In this document: one piece after another, positions 25,156 to 36,786 of the stretch
Layout: every line of letters begins with the position of its first letter
Position numbering within the stretch: the stretch's first letter is position 1
From: Polyangiaceae bacterium
Lineage (GTDB): Bacteria > Myxococcota_A > Polyangia > Polyangiales > Polyangiaceae
Direction of reading: 5' to 3'
Assembly: GCA_013214025.1 (NCBI GenBank)
Contig: JABSRN010000145.1
Location: 1 to 51,603, forward strand
Length of the DNA stretch: 51,603 bases
The notes under the pieces: generated by a model
Database searches by the model: none
Told to the model about the DNA's origin: nothing
What the model saw: the letters and a program-made list of their open reading frames with translations, nothing else
Program-made: the position numbers and the translations under genes

Positions 25156-26205
25156 TCAGCCACACTGTCGACGCCGACGCATGAGCGCTAGCGCGAACAG
25201 AGCACTGAAACCGAGGCTCACCGGACTCGACCGGGGCGCGACGGATGCGACCATACAACCGCTGGATTCCGATCCCGACGACGCCGCGACGTTGTCTCCG
25301 CCATCCTGACTCGAAGCATCCGCGGCTTCGGACCCCGAAGTATCGGTCGGCTCCGATGGCGCCGGCGACTCGTCTGTCGATCCGGCATGCACGTCGTCGT
25401 ATTCGACGTTGGGCGCACCGCCATCTTCGGGGGTCATCGCCACACTGGGCTCGTCTGAGACTTCGCAGCTACCGCCGGCGCAAGGATCCGGATCTATCCT
25501 ATCGGGCGGGGCTGTTCCCGCATCCCCACGGGGGCTCCCGGAATCGGGCCAGTCGATGGTGTCCTCGAGCGGGCACACGGGATCGCTTTCGAGGTCGATA
25601 TCGATCAACGGCTTTAGCTGAGCGCCGTGTTCGCACAACACGTTTGCCCAATCCCCATCGGCCGCTGTGGTCTCCTTAATGACCGGGAAAAATTCGTCAA
25701 AACAGAGCTCGGCTCCCGGATACCCTAGCGTCTGTACGCTCTGGGCCTCGTCGTAGAGCACGACGCCGTCAGCCGGACCATTTTGGATCCAGTTATTGGG
25801 TAAAGCATCGTAGTCACAGCCGTAACGCTCATTGAGCTCGGAATCCCCACTGCAAATCAGCACGCGTCCGCTCGCCGGAATCAGAACGTCGGCAATGTCG
25901 ATCGTACGATAAACAGGACATTCGTTGTTGCCTCCGTTCACCAGCTCAATGCTCGCAGCTCCGCATTCTCCGAGGGTCAATCCGCCATCTGAATTCTCAG
26001 CGCCTGTTACCCTCAGCTGTATGAATTCTGCAGTGTCGGTACCGGGCCCTTCGTAGTTCAAGCGCGAGATGGTCGCGCTGCAGTCGATCAACGCCTGACG
26101 GTGCGTCTCCATGCTTCGAGTTTCGGATTCTGGGGAGCCGCAGGCGGTGGTCCCCGCCATGGCAAAAACAATCGCTATTGGACGAATTCGAGTTACTAGA
26201 CGCAT
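25156..26205 (-). CDS. Secreted protein with MYXO-CTERM-like sorting tail
   Basis: A 349-aa exported protein. The signal sequence ends near GTTACGS (Cys22, a borderline lipobox). Residues about 40-190 are Cys-containing and resemble a lamin-tail-type beta fold (RLNYEGPGTDTAEFIQLRV, TLGECGAASIELVNGG). A long Pro/Ser/Asp/Glu/Thr linker follows (about 200-310). The C-terminus has the tripartite form of myxobacterial MYXO-CTERM tails: SSGCMVASVA, a hydrophobic helix (SLGFSALFALAL) and the basic end MRRRRQCG. Such tails are cut and the protein surface-anchored through the Cys, by family knowledge. ATG 26205 has an AGGAGAG ribosome site. It lies 120 nt downstream of dnaE2 on the same strand but is not obviously related to it. 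Confidence 0.75.
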   Translation of the reverse strand: MRLVTRIRPIAIVFAMAGTTACGSPESETRSMETHRQALIDCSATISRLNYEGPGTDTAEFIQLRVTGAENSDGGLTLGECGAASIELVNGGNNECPVYRTIDIADVLIPASGRVLICSGDSELNERYGCDYDALPNNWIQNGPADGVVLYDEAQSVQTLGYPGAELCFDEFFPVIKETTAADGDWANVLCEHGAQLKPLIDIDLESDPVCPLEDTIDWPDSGSPRGDAGTAPPDRIDPDPCAGGSCEVSDEPSVAMTPEDGGAPNVEYDDVHAGSTDESPAPSEPTDTSGSEAADASSQDGGDNVAASSGSESSGCMVASVAPRSSPVSLGFSALFALALMRRRRQCG

Positions 26206-26325
26206 CGCGCTCTCCTATGGAGGTTTTGGGACGCGACCCGCTAGAGACTTCTCCGCAAGCGTCACGTCTGGGTAATGCCCGGAGTTCGGTCAGTACTCAG
26301 CGCAGTTGCGTAGTTTCTTCTCCCT

Positions 26326-29640
<3,315 letters not shown>

Positions 29641-29757
29641 CGACTCGACCTAGCTAAAGAACCGCAAGCCCGCAGCCCGCCGGAAATATAGAGCCTCCGG
29701 AAAATGCTGCGGTGCCGGGAAACGCTGTCTGAGCGACTTCAGTCGCCGCTCTCGTTT

Positions 29758-31869
29758 TCAATCGCATAACGCGTGCAGATAGCGGGCGCCGGTTTCTCGA
29801 TCGACAAACACCAAGGCCTCTACGATGCCACTCGGACCTTTGAGCCACAGGCGTAAATAGTCCCGGGACACTTGCGAGCCCTTCCACCACTCTACGCCAT
29901 GTAAACGCTGCTCAAATTCAATCCGCTCAATGGTGTAGAGCTCCCGACCAATCGCCATCATGCCCCCCAGGCGCAAGGCCGCGTCCAAAGGCAAGGGGCG
30001 GTTGAGCAAACGCGTGGGCAAAGAGGCCCCCGAACGCACCCCCACCGAACGCCCCGAGGACTCCGCTGCGGTCTTGCCCCAGCCGTGTAATCCCGACGGG
30101 GGAATGGTGCCCACGGTGTTTTCCCCAGTCACGGCGCTGTCTGTAGTCATCGCGCTATCCTTACTGAGCCCCTTGGCGCGTCGGCCCCGCTTGGGCACAC
30201 GAACTTTACGGGTCTTGGGTCGTTTGCCCGAGACGGCGCTGGCGGGCACCGGCGATAGACTCGCGCTCATCTCCGGACGATGACTGTCGTGCATCTCGAA
30301 CACCCCAAAGTTCTTGGCGCCAATGTCCGCTGCTAATTCAGCGAGCAGCACCGGTAACATCTCAGGCCCCGTTGAAAAGCTTCCGCCCAGGCCCGTGGCC
30401 ACCCGCGAGAGATCGAGCTGCAAACTTTGGGCGACCGTTACCTGTTGGGCAATCAACCTCATGCCCACCGCCGGCGAGGCCAAACGGCAACGCTCCAGCC
30501 GCGAACTCAGGACTCTCCGGATCTCTTCGGAACGCCACAGGGGTGCCGACAAGTCAAAGTCCAACGTCAGCTCCACCGGTTGGTTACGAAGCCGAGCGAT
30601 ACTGCGATCGTGCTCGATCACGATCTGAAGTTTTTGCGCCGCCTCCCCTCGCCCTTCGAGCCGCGCGCTCAAACGAGACACCAAACCTCTGAGCACAAAC
30701 AATAGCGGCTCGGTCCCAGTTACTGCGTCTTCCCAGCGGCGCGTTTCCGTGGGCGTAATTTGGCGCTCGTAAGCTTTTATGGGAGCCCTGTCGTACCCCG
30801 CGGCAAAGTCCAACAGAGCCGTCGCCCCTTCCCCCAGACGACTGGCCGCCGCCTTTCGAGGCAGCTTGGCCAAGTCCGCTACCTGAAATATGCCGAGCCG
30901 GGTCAGCCATTCAATGAGATCGTTATTCTCAAGAGCGCCGCGATCCATAGCGGCAGACGGCTCGATGCCCAGCGCCAACTCCATCGGCAAAGCGGCAATC
31001 GGCAATTTGCCTAGCTCCGATTGGGTCTGACTGCTCGGCACCACCACAATGCCAAACCGAAGCTGACCCCAGCGAGCAAAGGATTGCGCCAACCACGGCC
31101 CCGCCGACACACTGCCGCGAACCCAGTGCCCGACCTCCCTGACCCGATCACAGAGAGCACTGATTAGGTTCTCTTCCCCATTGTGTAGGTGAGCGGCCCC
31201 CGTAATGTCGACCCATACCGTATCGGGCAAACGTACGGCCACCGTGCTGCCAAAAGCGAGCCCGAGATCGGCAACCTGTTGCAGAGCCTCTGTCACGCTT
31301 GAAGGATGCAGTTGCCGCACCACCAAGTGACTGACCAACGCACACGCCTCCGCCACTGTTTGCCCCGGACGCACCCCATACCGACGCGCCTCTTCGTTGA
31401 CCGCACTCAATACATCGGTAGCGCACAACTCTCCGGTCCCCGCCGCCCCCAGCGTTGTTTCTTCTACAGCCTGCTGTCCCGATGCCGCGCTGCCCTTAGA
31501 TGCTGATCTGCCCTTAGAGACCGCGCTTGTCTTAGACGCCGCGCTGGCTTGATATACCGCGCGGCGCCCCGACTCAGCCGCCCTTCCAGTAGAGCCCTGC
31601 TCAGCTGGGTCATCGCTTTCTTTCAGTACAACCCCCAAGGGCGGCTCCCGACGTTGCCTTTCGCTCTTGTCATGGCCCTTGTCGACTGGCCCCCTGTTGG
31701 AGCGCTCACTGTCATCTCGGCCCTTCTGTTGGTCACGCCTTTTTATCGCCTCGCGATGGGGCTCCCTCATCACCGCAAAACCTTCCGGCATATCCCAACT
31801 GGCCAGTACCAGTTCACACAATAGATTCGGCAATACCAATGCCGCTATTCTTCGTTCTTGCTCGCTCAT
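29758..31869 (-). CDS. imuB: ImuB, Y-family-polymerase-like mutasome hub
   Basis: A 703-aa inactive Y-family polymerase homologue that links the mutasome parts. N-terminal strand IAALVLPNLLCELVLASW, then about 100 residues of Lys/Ser/Ala/Gly-rich low-complexity insert (about 45-140), then the ImuB core LCATDVLSAVNEEARRYGVRPGQTVAEACAL, AFGSTVAVRLPDTVWVDITG, SVSAGPWLAQSFARW, FQVADLAKLPRKAAASRLGE and a little-finger-like region. At the usual clamp-binding site the sequence is QLDLS (484-488), lacking the final Phe of QL[S/D]LF. A second insert with KTRKVRVPKRGRRAKG precedes the C-terminal part, which ends with DYLRLWLKGPSGIVEALVFV and RETGARYLHALCD. It is longer than usual (about 500-550 aa) because of the inserts. 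ATG 31869 is chosen as it starts just before the first strand. Confidence 0.92.
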   Translation of the reverse strand: MSEQERRIAALVLPNLLCELVLASWDMPEGFAVMREPHREAIKRRDQQKGRDDSERSNRGPVDKGHDKSERQRREPPLGVVLKESDDPAEQGSTGRAAESGRRAVYQASAASKTSAVSKGRSASKGSAASGQQAVEETTLGAAGTGELCATDVLSAVNEEARRYGVRPGQTVAEACALVSHLVVRQLHPSSVTEALQQVADLGLAFGSTVAVRLPDTVWVDITGAAHLHNGEENLISALCDRVREVGHWVRGSVSAGPWLAQSFARWGQLRFGIVVVPSSQTQSELGKLPIAALPMELALGIEPSAAMDRGALENNDLIEWLTRLGIFQVADLAKLPRKAAASRLGEGATALLDFAAGYDRAPIKAYERQITPTETRRWEDAVTGTEPLLFVLRGLVSRLSARLEGRGEAAQKLQIVIEHDRSIARLRNQPVELTLDFDLSAPLWRSEEIRRVLSSRLERCRLASPAVGMRLIAQQVTVAQSLQLDLSRVATGLGGSFSTGPEMLPVLLAELAADIGAKNFGVFEMHDSHRPEMSASLSPVPASAVSGKRPKTRKVRVPKRGRRAKGLSKDSAMTTDSAVTGENTVGTIPPSGLHGWGKTAAESSGRSVGVRSGASLPTRLLNRPLPLDAALRLGGMMAIGRELYTIERIEFEQRLHGVEWWKGSQVSRDYLRLWLKGPSGIVEALVFVDRETGARYLHALCD

Positions 31870-32010
31870 TGAAGCCCTATCTTGTGCTGCATTATCCGCC
31901 CCCCAACCGTTTTGACGACTCACCAAACCAAACCCAGATCAAACCCAGATCAACTAACCAATCTACAAAGGCACGACTCCCCACGGCATGGGCAAACCCC
32001 ACCGCAAGAA

Positions 32011-33237
32011 CTAAGAGAACAAACTCAGCACACCCTGATGGGGGTGCTGAGTCGAAGGCGGAATAGAACCAGGCGGAGCCGAACCAGGAATGCCAGAAGG
32101 CTCCACCGAATCAAGTGCTGCTACTGGTTCGGCAATTTCTTTATTTGTTTGGGGCGGCGTCAAAGGCGTCTCTTTAGCCCCTGGATTCAAGAACAACAGC
32201 TGAGCGGCGCCTCCAAAGGCGGAACGCTCCCCGAGGACGGCTTCAGAATTCGACGGCACGGCGCTGACTGACGGCACGGCGCTGACTGACGGCACGGCGC
32301 TGACTGACGGCACGGCGCTGACTGACGGCACGGCGCTGACTGACGGCACGGCGCTGACTGACGGCACGGCGCTGACTAACTGCGGCAGAGCGATAGTGCG
32401 GGGGGAGCTGACACGACCCCTCTTGTCTTTGGCAATTTTTACGGACAGCTCGTCGGCGGAAACCCGCTGTATCTCGATCCGAGTAGCCACCGGCAGAGGC
32501 AAAGGGCGACGTGCCTCTTTGTCCGTTAACAGTACAACACTGGTCTCTGTGCCTTGCAGAGCCATGCTCAACCGACGAATCACCGCAGGCCAGGCCCCCA
32601 AGCTATTCTGGTTACGCCTGTTCTGATTGAAACCGTCGCTCGGGCTGCCCTGCCTACTGCGATGACTGCGATGACCCCCAACCGAATGGGCCCGAACCGG
32701 AGAGGACGGCCCTCCCCAGAGCCACGAACCGAGGGTCCCGAATAGATCCACCACCACCACGGCAAAGGCGCGGGACTCCACTAGGCGTAAAACGACTCGA
32801 CACAGAGCTTCCGGCGAGGGGCGAAGAACGAGCAAACGTGAGGTGTCGATGCCCGCTTGCACAAGCCCGGGGCCGTACAGGGTGCCCGTTGGATCGAGAA
32901 AGGCACACCAAGGCACGTCCCCTCCGTGTTCGGTCCCTAGCTGTTGTGCGCTCCGACAAGCGCCCAAACCAATGCTGGTACTGAACGAGCCCGCCTGAAC
33001 CGCAAACTCCGTCACCGCTCCGCGGAGGAGCCCACCGTCCGGCAAAGCCGCATCCAGGCTGGACAGACCGAGAGGTAATGCGCGGCGCCTCTCCCCTGCG
33101 CCGCCAACAGTTCCTGCGCCGCCAACAGTTCCTGCGCCGCCAACAGCTCCCGTCTCGTTCGCAGATTCCGCGACCGAGGCTCCCCCCCAGTAAACACCGG
33201 GGGGGAGGGATTGAAGGAGTTTGGCAGGAAGAGCCAC
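32011..33237 (-). CDS. imuA: ImuA, RecA-like mutasome protein
   Basis: A 408-aa RecA/SulA-like protein, first gene of the imuA-imuB-dnaE2 mutasome cassette. The core (about 55-290) carries LPLGLSSLDAALPDGGLLRG, TEFAVQAGSFSTSIGLGA, CAFLDPTGTLYGPGL, LVLRPSPEALCRVVLRLVES and AFAVVVVDLFGTLG. Two low-complexity blocks come from 18-bp DNA repeats: GAGTVG repeats near residues 33-47 and seven VSAVPS repeats near 285-330. The protein ends in a Pro-rich linker and QGVLSLFS (401-408), which fits the beta-clamp motif QxxLxLF. The start GTG 33237 has no clear ribosome site and lies just downstream of a possible LexA site. ImuA is needed for damage-induced mutagenesis in bacteria that have this cassette. 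Confidence 0.9.
   Translation of the reverse strand: MALPAKLLQSLPPGVYWGGASVAESANETGAVGGAGTVGGAGTVGGAGERRRALPLGLSSLDAALPDGGLLRGAVTEFAVQAGSFSTSIGLGACRSAQQLGTEHGGDVPWCAFLDPTGTLYGPGLVQAGIDTSRLLVLRPSPEALCRVVLRLVESRAFAVVVVDLFGTLGSWLWGGPSSPVRAHSVGGHRSHRSRQGSPSDGFNQNRRNQNSLGAWPAVIRRLSMALQGTETSVVLLTDKEARRPLPLPVATRIEIQRVSADELSVKIAKDKRGRVSSPRTIALPQLVSAVPSVSAVPSVSAVPSVSAVPSVSAVPSVSAVPSVSAVPSNSEAVLGERSAFGGAAQLLFLNPGAKETPLTPPQTNKEIAEPVAALDSVEPSGIPGSAPPGSIPPSTQHPHQGVLSLFS
32252..32377 (-). repeat. Seven perfect 18-bp tandem repeats in imuA
   Basis: Plus-strand unit GACGGCACGGCGCTGACT occurs seven times without change (7 x 18 = 126 bp). It keeps the reading frame and encodes VSAVPS. Perfect identity of all copies suggests recent expansion or contraction. 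Confidence 0.97.
33096..33149 (-). repeat. Three 18-bp tandem repeats near imuA start
   Basis: Plus-strand unit CTGCGCCGCCAACAGTTC, three copies; the third has one T-to-C change. It encodes the Gly/Ala/Thr/Val repeats at residues ~33-47 and is unrelated in sequence to the other 18-bp array of the same gene. Confidence 0.9.
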
Positions 33238-33645
33238 GCACTGAACGTACCAGCAGTGAACAAAAGATCAAGTCCCTGGTGTGACAGATAATGTCCGATT
33301 TGAAACGATGGCGCCCGCTGTTCCACGCCAACTGATGGAAAGCTCACCGCTTTCGGAACCGGCGCCGGGAACTTATGAAAATGGATCTGAGGCGGACGAA
33401 AGTGCTCCAGCCGCGATAGCCGGGCTGCTCTTAGCCGTGTCGGGAGCCATCGGCCCAGTGCCGCGCAGCGCGACGGCTGACGGGCTAAGCCGCCACCGAG
33501 CCGCGCACCCGGCCTGCTAAGATGGAGGCTCGCGCGACCTCGGGCAAGCCACGAACCGCATCGGGTATCGAAGCAGTTCAATTCGGTTTCTCTAGTATTT
33601 TCGATTGCCTAGACCGAAGGCGCTCCTGCTACCCTGAAATCTAAT
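33238..33645. other. Divergent intergenic region, imuA/lipoprotein
   Basis: A 408-nt gap between diverging imuA and the lipoprotein gene. It carries the possible SOS operator at 33240-33261. I see no other convincing promoter, RNA gene or coding frame. Short open frames cross it on both strands but contain no recognisable protein sequence. Confidence 0.45.
33240..33261 (-). promoter_or_regulatory. Candidate LexA (SOS) operator of imuA
   Basis: On the minus strand the sequence is GTTCACTGCTGGTACGTTCAG, with GTTCA twice at a 15-nt offset. The second half, CTGCTGGTACGTTCAGT (33240-33256), matches 13 of 17 positions of the Myxococcus LexA consensus as I recall it (CTRHAMRYBYGTTCAGS). It lies just upstream of the imuA start, where a repressor would block the cassette. 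Confidence 0.35.
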
Positions 33646-34191
33646 ATGCGCCCCTTATTCTTGACGCTATCCACCATGGCCGTAGCCCTCGCAACCAACG
33701 CCTGTGGGATCCAACAAGCCCAGCCGAAACGCACGCTCAGCTTCGATAACTCCGCCCCTGCCGAGGAAACGGCGGAGCTCAAACCACCGTGGATGACCTG
33801 CTACGACAACTTCACTCCCATCGGCGACGCCCAGCAGGATCTCGCTCGACTGACCGCCGCCTGCGGTCCCGGGGGAGGCATGCAAGCCATCGGCCCCGTC
33901 CAACAGGGCAAACAAGACCAAGCGCAGCCGGTGGATCGCTACCGTTTCTACGTATCCAAAGCCGACCGCTGCTACCGAGTGTATGGCGCGGCCGGGCAAA
34001 GCGTCAGCGATCTCGATCTCACCCTGCTCGGTCCAGACGGCAAGGTGCTGAGTTCGGATGCCAGCCACAACAGCTTCCCCGTATTGCCCATGGATGCGCC
34101 TATCTGTTTTAAAGAGCCCGGGCTCTACACAGTAGAGGTCAGCGTGAGCCAAGGAGCCGGCCCCTACGCGCTCCAAATTTGGGGCATCTGA
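33646..34191 (+). CDS. Putative lipoprotein with PPC-like beta domain
   Basis: A 181-aa predicted lipoprotein with lipobox ATNAC (Cys20). After a short polar linker the body (about 95-181) resembles a bacterial pre-peptidase C-terminal (PPC) beta sandwich: VDRYRFYVSKADRCYRVYGA, SDLDLTLLGPDGKVLSSD, PVLPMDAPICFKEPGLYTVE and SQGAGPYALQIWGI. These domains usually aid stability or binding of secreted proteins. Six Cys in the exported part may form disulfides. No enzymatic domain is attached. It lies 45 nt before the Ser/Thr kinase gene on the same strand and may be co-transcribed with it. Function unknown. Confidence 0.75.
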   Translation: MRPLFLTLSTMAVALATNACGIQQAQPKRTLSFDNSAPAEETAELKPPWMTCYDNFTPIGDAQQDLARLTAACGPGGGMQAIGPVQQGKQDQAQPVDRYRFYVSKADRCYRVYGAAGQSVSDLDLTLLGPDGKVLSSDASHNSFPVLPMDAPICFKEPGLYTVEVSVSQGAGPYALQIWGI

Positions 34192-34236
34192 CACGTTCCA
34201 CCGACGCAACCGACGACGCCACGGACACCACCCAGC

Positions 34237-35727
34237 ATGAGCCTCCCCCCGCCCGGTGCGCGCGACAAGCGAATGGAATTCGCGCGGAAGATGGTGGGGA
34301 CCGTCTTGAGTGAAAAATGGACGTTGGACCACTTGCTCGGCGTAGGCGGGATGGCGGCGGTCTATTCCGCCACTCACCGTAACGGCGCCCGCGCCGCCAT
34401 CAAGTTCATCCAGTTCTCCGTAACCGACGGCAGCGAGCTCGCGCGGCGTGTCCTACAAGAGGGGCAGCTCGCCAACCGCGTCCGCCACCCTGGCATCTGC
34501 AAGGTATTGGACGACCACATCGACGAAAAAAATAACCACGCCTATATCGTGATGGAACTGCTCGAAGGGCGTACCGCAAGAGAAGCTGTCGAAGTGGAAG
34601 GCCCCCTACCGCCGCTGGATGCCCTGGAGCTATTGATACGCCTCTGCTCCTGCCTGCAAGCCGCCCACGATCACGGGGTCGTGCACCGAGACATCAAACC
34701 GGAGAATATCTTCCTGACGGGTAGCTCGGTCAAAGTGCTCGACTTTGGCGTGGCACGCGCTCTGGACGGCGCCACCTCAACCCTCACGCGGACGGGAGCC
34801 ACCCTGGGCACGCCGGCGTATATGTCGCCGGAACAAGCCCGCGGGCGTACCCGGGAAATCAGCGCACGGACGGACATCTTTTCCGCCGGCGCCACCCTGT
34901 TGTTCCTATTGTCTGGCATGACCCTGCATGAAGGCGAGAGCGCCCAGGAGGTGATGGTCACCGCCGCCTGGGCGCCGGCTCGCAAAGCCCGACAGATCTG
35001 TTCGGGCATTCCGCGAGCCATCGCCGATATCATCGATCGCGCCTGTGAATTCGACGCCGCGGATCGCTACGACTCCGCCCAACAGATGCGCGAAGACCTC
35101 CTGAAGGTTCGTATCACCCTCTCGAAAAACCCTCTGCCCCCCATCTCGTCTCATCCACCCGGACCCGTCGTCAGCACACGCCCCCAGACGCCCATTGCGC
35201 GGTCACTGCAGGAGATGACACCGACCCTCGCGGAAACCGACGGGGCCACCGGCGGCTTTCAGATCCCTACCGGGCAGGCGCCCCAACGCCTGTTCGCGGC
35301 CCTTGCGGTTGGTGGTCTGGCAGTTCTGTTCGGCATGAGCCTACCCAGTCAAGATGAGGACAGTGCTGTGTCAGCGGAGCCGAGCTCAGCGCGCATGAAA
35401 GCTCATCCCAGCCCGGTACCGCAGCCTGCGCTCAGCTCCGTCGCTCCCCCTCCCCCAGCACCCGCCAGCGCCGCCAACTCCGAGCCACCGCCCCAGGAGT
35501 CGGCAGCCACCGAAACGCCACCGAAGCCCCCGAACCGGGCCCCTCCTGTCACTGTGAAAACCACTCAGCCGCGGAAGCCGACCGCGTCCCCGAAGCGCGC
35601 GACCCGACCCCCCACCCGCGTTTTCGCGACCCCAGCGCCGAAACCGACACCGCGCCCAGCGCCGACTTCCGTCGCGCCTACCGCACCAGCCAAGACGATA
35701 AAAGCAGAACGAGACATCGGCTACTGA
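34237..35727 (+). CDS. Hanks-type Ser/Thr protein kinase, membrane-anchored
   Basis: A 496-aa kinase. The kinase domain (about 28-290) has the Gly loop GVGGMAAVY (35-43), the ATP lysine in AAIKF (Lys56), catalytic loop VVHRDIKPEN (Asp152), DFGVAR (Asp169) and GTPAYMSPEQARG; every key residue is present. After a polar linker a single transmembrane helix (about 352-369, LFAALAVGGLAVLFGM) anchors it, and the outer ~125 residues are Pro/Ala/Ser/Thr-rich with no recognisable sensor fold. So it could read an envelope signal and phosphorylate cytosolic targets. The next gene follows the stop by 3 nt. ATG 34237 is used; ATG 34273 is also possible. Confidence 0.93.
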   Translation: MSLPPPGARDKRMEFARKMVGTVLSEKWTLDHLLGVGGMAAVYSATHRNGARAAIKFIQFSVTDGSELARRVLQEGQLANRVRHPGICKVLDDHIDEKNNHAYIVMELLEGRTAREAVEVEGPLPPLDALELLIRLCSCLQAAHDHGVVHRDIKPENIFLTGSSVKVLDFGVARALDGATSTLTRTGATLGTPAYMSPEQARGRTREISARTDIFSAGATLLFLLSGMTLHEGESAQEVMVTAAWAPARKARQICSGIPRAIADIIDRACEFDAADRYDSAQQMREDLLKVRITLSKNPLPPISSHPPGPVVSTRPQTPIARSLQEMTPTLAETDGATGGFQIPTGQAPQRLFAALAVGGLAVLFGMSLPSQDEDSAVSAEPSSARMKAHPSPVPQPALSSVAPPPPAPASAANSEPPPQESAATETPPKPPNRAPPVTVKTTQPRKPTASPKRATRPPTRVFATPAPKPTPRPAPTSVAPTAPAKTIKAERDIGY

Positions 35728-35730
35728 AAC

Positions 35731-36750
35731 ATGCCGTACGCTTGCCCACTCTCAGCCGCGCTAGCGATAGCGACTCTCAGCTTGGCTTTGCCCGCGTCCG
35801 CAGAACAACCGCTTCAGTTACGCAAGGCCAACGCCCGCCAGCTCGCGCACACAGGCATCGATGCAATCGATACCGGCGACTGCAACACGGGGCTTCAATC
35901 CTTGGAGCAAGCCGAAGCGCTTTACCACTCTCTGGTGCACCAGCGATACATCGCCTTCTGTAAGGCGCAAGCTGGCGAGTACATCGCCGCCACCGAAGTG
36001 TGGCGTGAAATGCTTCGCGAAGGAGCCCCCGCCAACGCGAGCGCTGGCATTCAACTCGCCCTGGAGTCAGCCGAAACCGGACTGGCCCAAACCCTCCCGA
36101 AGCTGGCTGAAACGGTGCTGCGGCTCCACAAGCCCTACCCCGATCTAAAGGTGCAGTTCGATGGCTCGGACCTCGACAGCAGCATGATCGGCAGCGCCAT
36201 CATCCTCGACCCCGGGGAGCACAAGCTCATCGCTACCGCTACCGGCTACGAATTGTCCACCTACACGTGGAATCTAGAGAGCGGCACCCGCCACAAGCTT
36301 GAGATCGAGCTCAGTCGCAAAGTCGACAAGCCCGCCGCAACCGAGCCGGCTCCCGACACGGCGTTGAGCGATCCCGTATTCGAAGAGAGCAGCAGCTCGC
36401 CTTCCTGGCTGAGCCTGAGTTTGATGATTGGCGGAGGTGTCGCCCTCGCCGGAGGTAGCGTCGCCTGGTACGTGTCCGAAACCAAACTCGACGATCTACA
36501 CTCAGCGTGCGGTGGCGATGATTTTTGCGACGGCAACCAGTACAGCGGTGGCCAGAGCGCCTTCGACGACGAAAGCGACAGTATCGAAATCTACAACACC
36601 GCCGCTAACGTGCTGTTCATCGGCGGCGGCGTGCTCGCGCTGACGGGATTGAGCTTGTATCTGTTCGGCGACGGCGACGACACCGCACCCCAGGTGGGGG
36701 CGCTCTGGGTGCCCGGACACGGCGCTTTTCACGTAAAAACGGCATTCTAG
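35731..36750 (+). CDS. Envelope protein with PEGA-like domain, kinase partner
   Basis: A 339-aa exported protein of a kind often found next to myxobacterial Ser/Thr kinases. It has a signal peptide cleaved near ALPASAEQ (about 25), a TPR-like helical part (about 30-125: GIDAIDTGDCNTGLQSLEQA), a beta domain resembling PEGA (about 135-195: IILDPGEHKLIATATGYE) and two hydrophobic helices (LSLMIGGGVALAGGSVAWYV and NVLFIGGGVLALTGLSLYLF) around a Cys-containing loop (SACGGDDFCDGNQ). It starts 3 nt after the kinase stop, so they are almost surely one transcript. A role in sensing or scaffolding for the kinase is inferred from position only. Confidence 0.78.
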   Translation: MPYACPLSAALAIATLSLALPASAEQPLQLRKANARQLAHTGIDAIDTGDCNTGLQSLEQAEALYHSLVHQRYIAFCKAQAGEYIAATEVWREMLREGAPANASAGIQLALESAETGLAQTLPKLAETVLRLHKPYPDLKVQFDGSDLDSSMIGSAIILDPGEHKLIATATGYELSTYTWNLESGTRHKLEIELSRKVDKPAATEPAPDTALSDPVFEESSSSPSWLSLSLMIGGGVALAGGSVAWYVSETKLDDLHSACGGDDFCDGNQYSGGQSAFDDESDSIEIYNTAANVLFIGGGVLALTGLSLYLFGDGDDTAPQVGALWVPGHGAFHVKTAF

Positions 36751-36786
36751 CTCCTCCGCGGGCGGCTCGTGCTAAGCCGACGGCCT

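Noticed and set aside
32252-33149. A CRISPR-like array, suggested by the repeats
   Set aside because: The 18-bp repeats are directly adjacent with no spacers and stay in the imuA reading frame.
33012-33581. A 189-codon minus-strand frame over the imuA start
   Set aside because: It overlaps imuA in another frame and has no recognisable sequence; the ImuA frame carries the family motifs.
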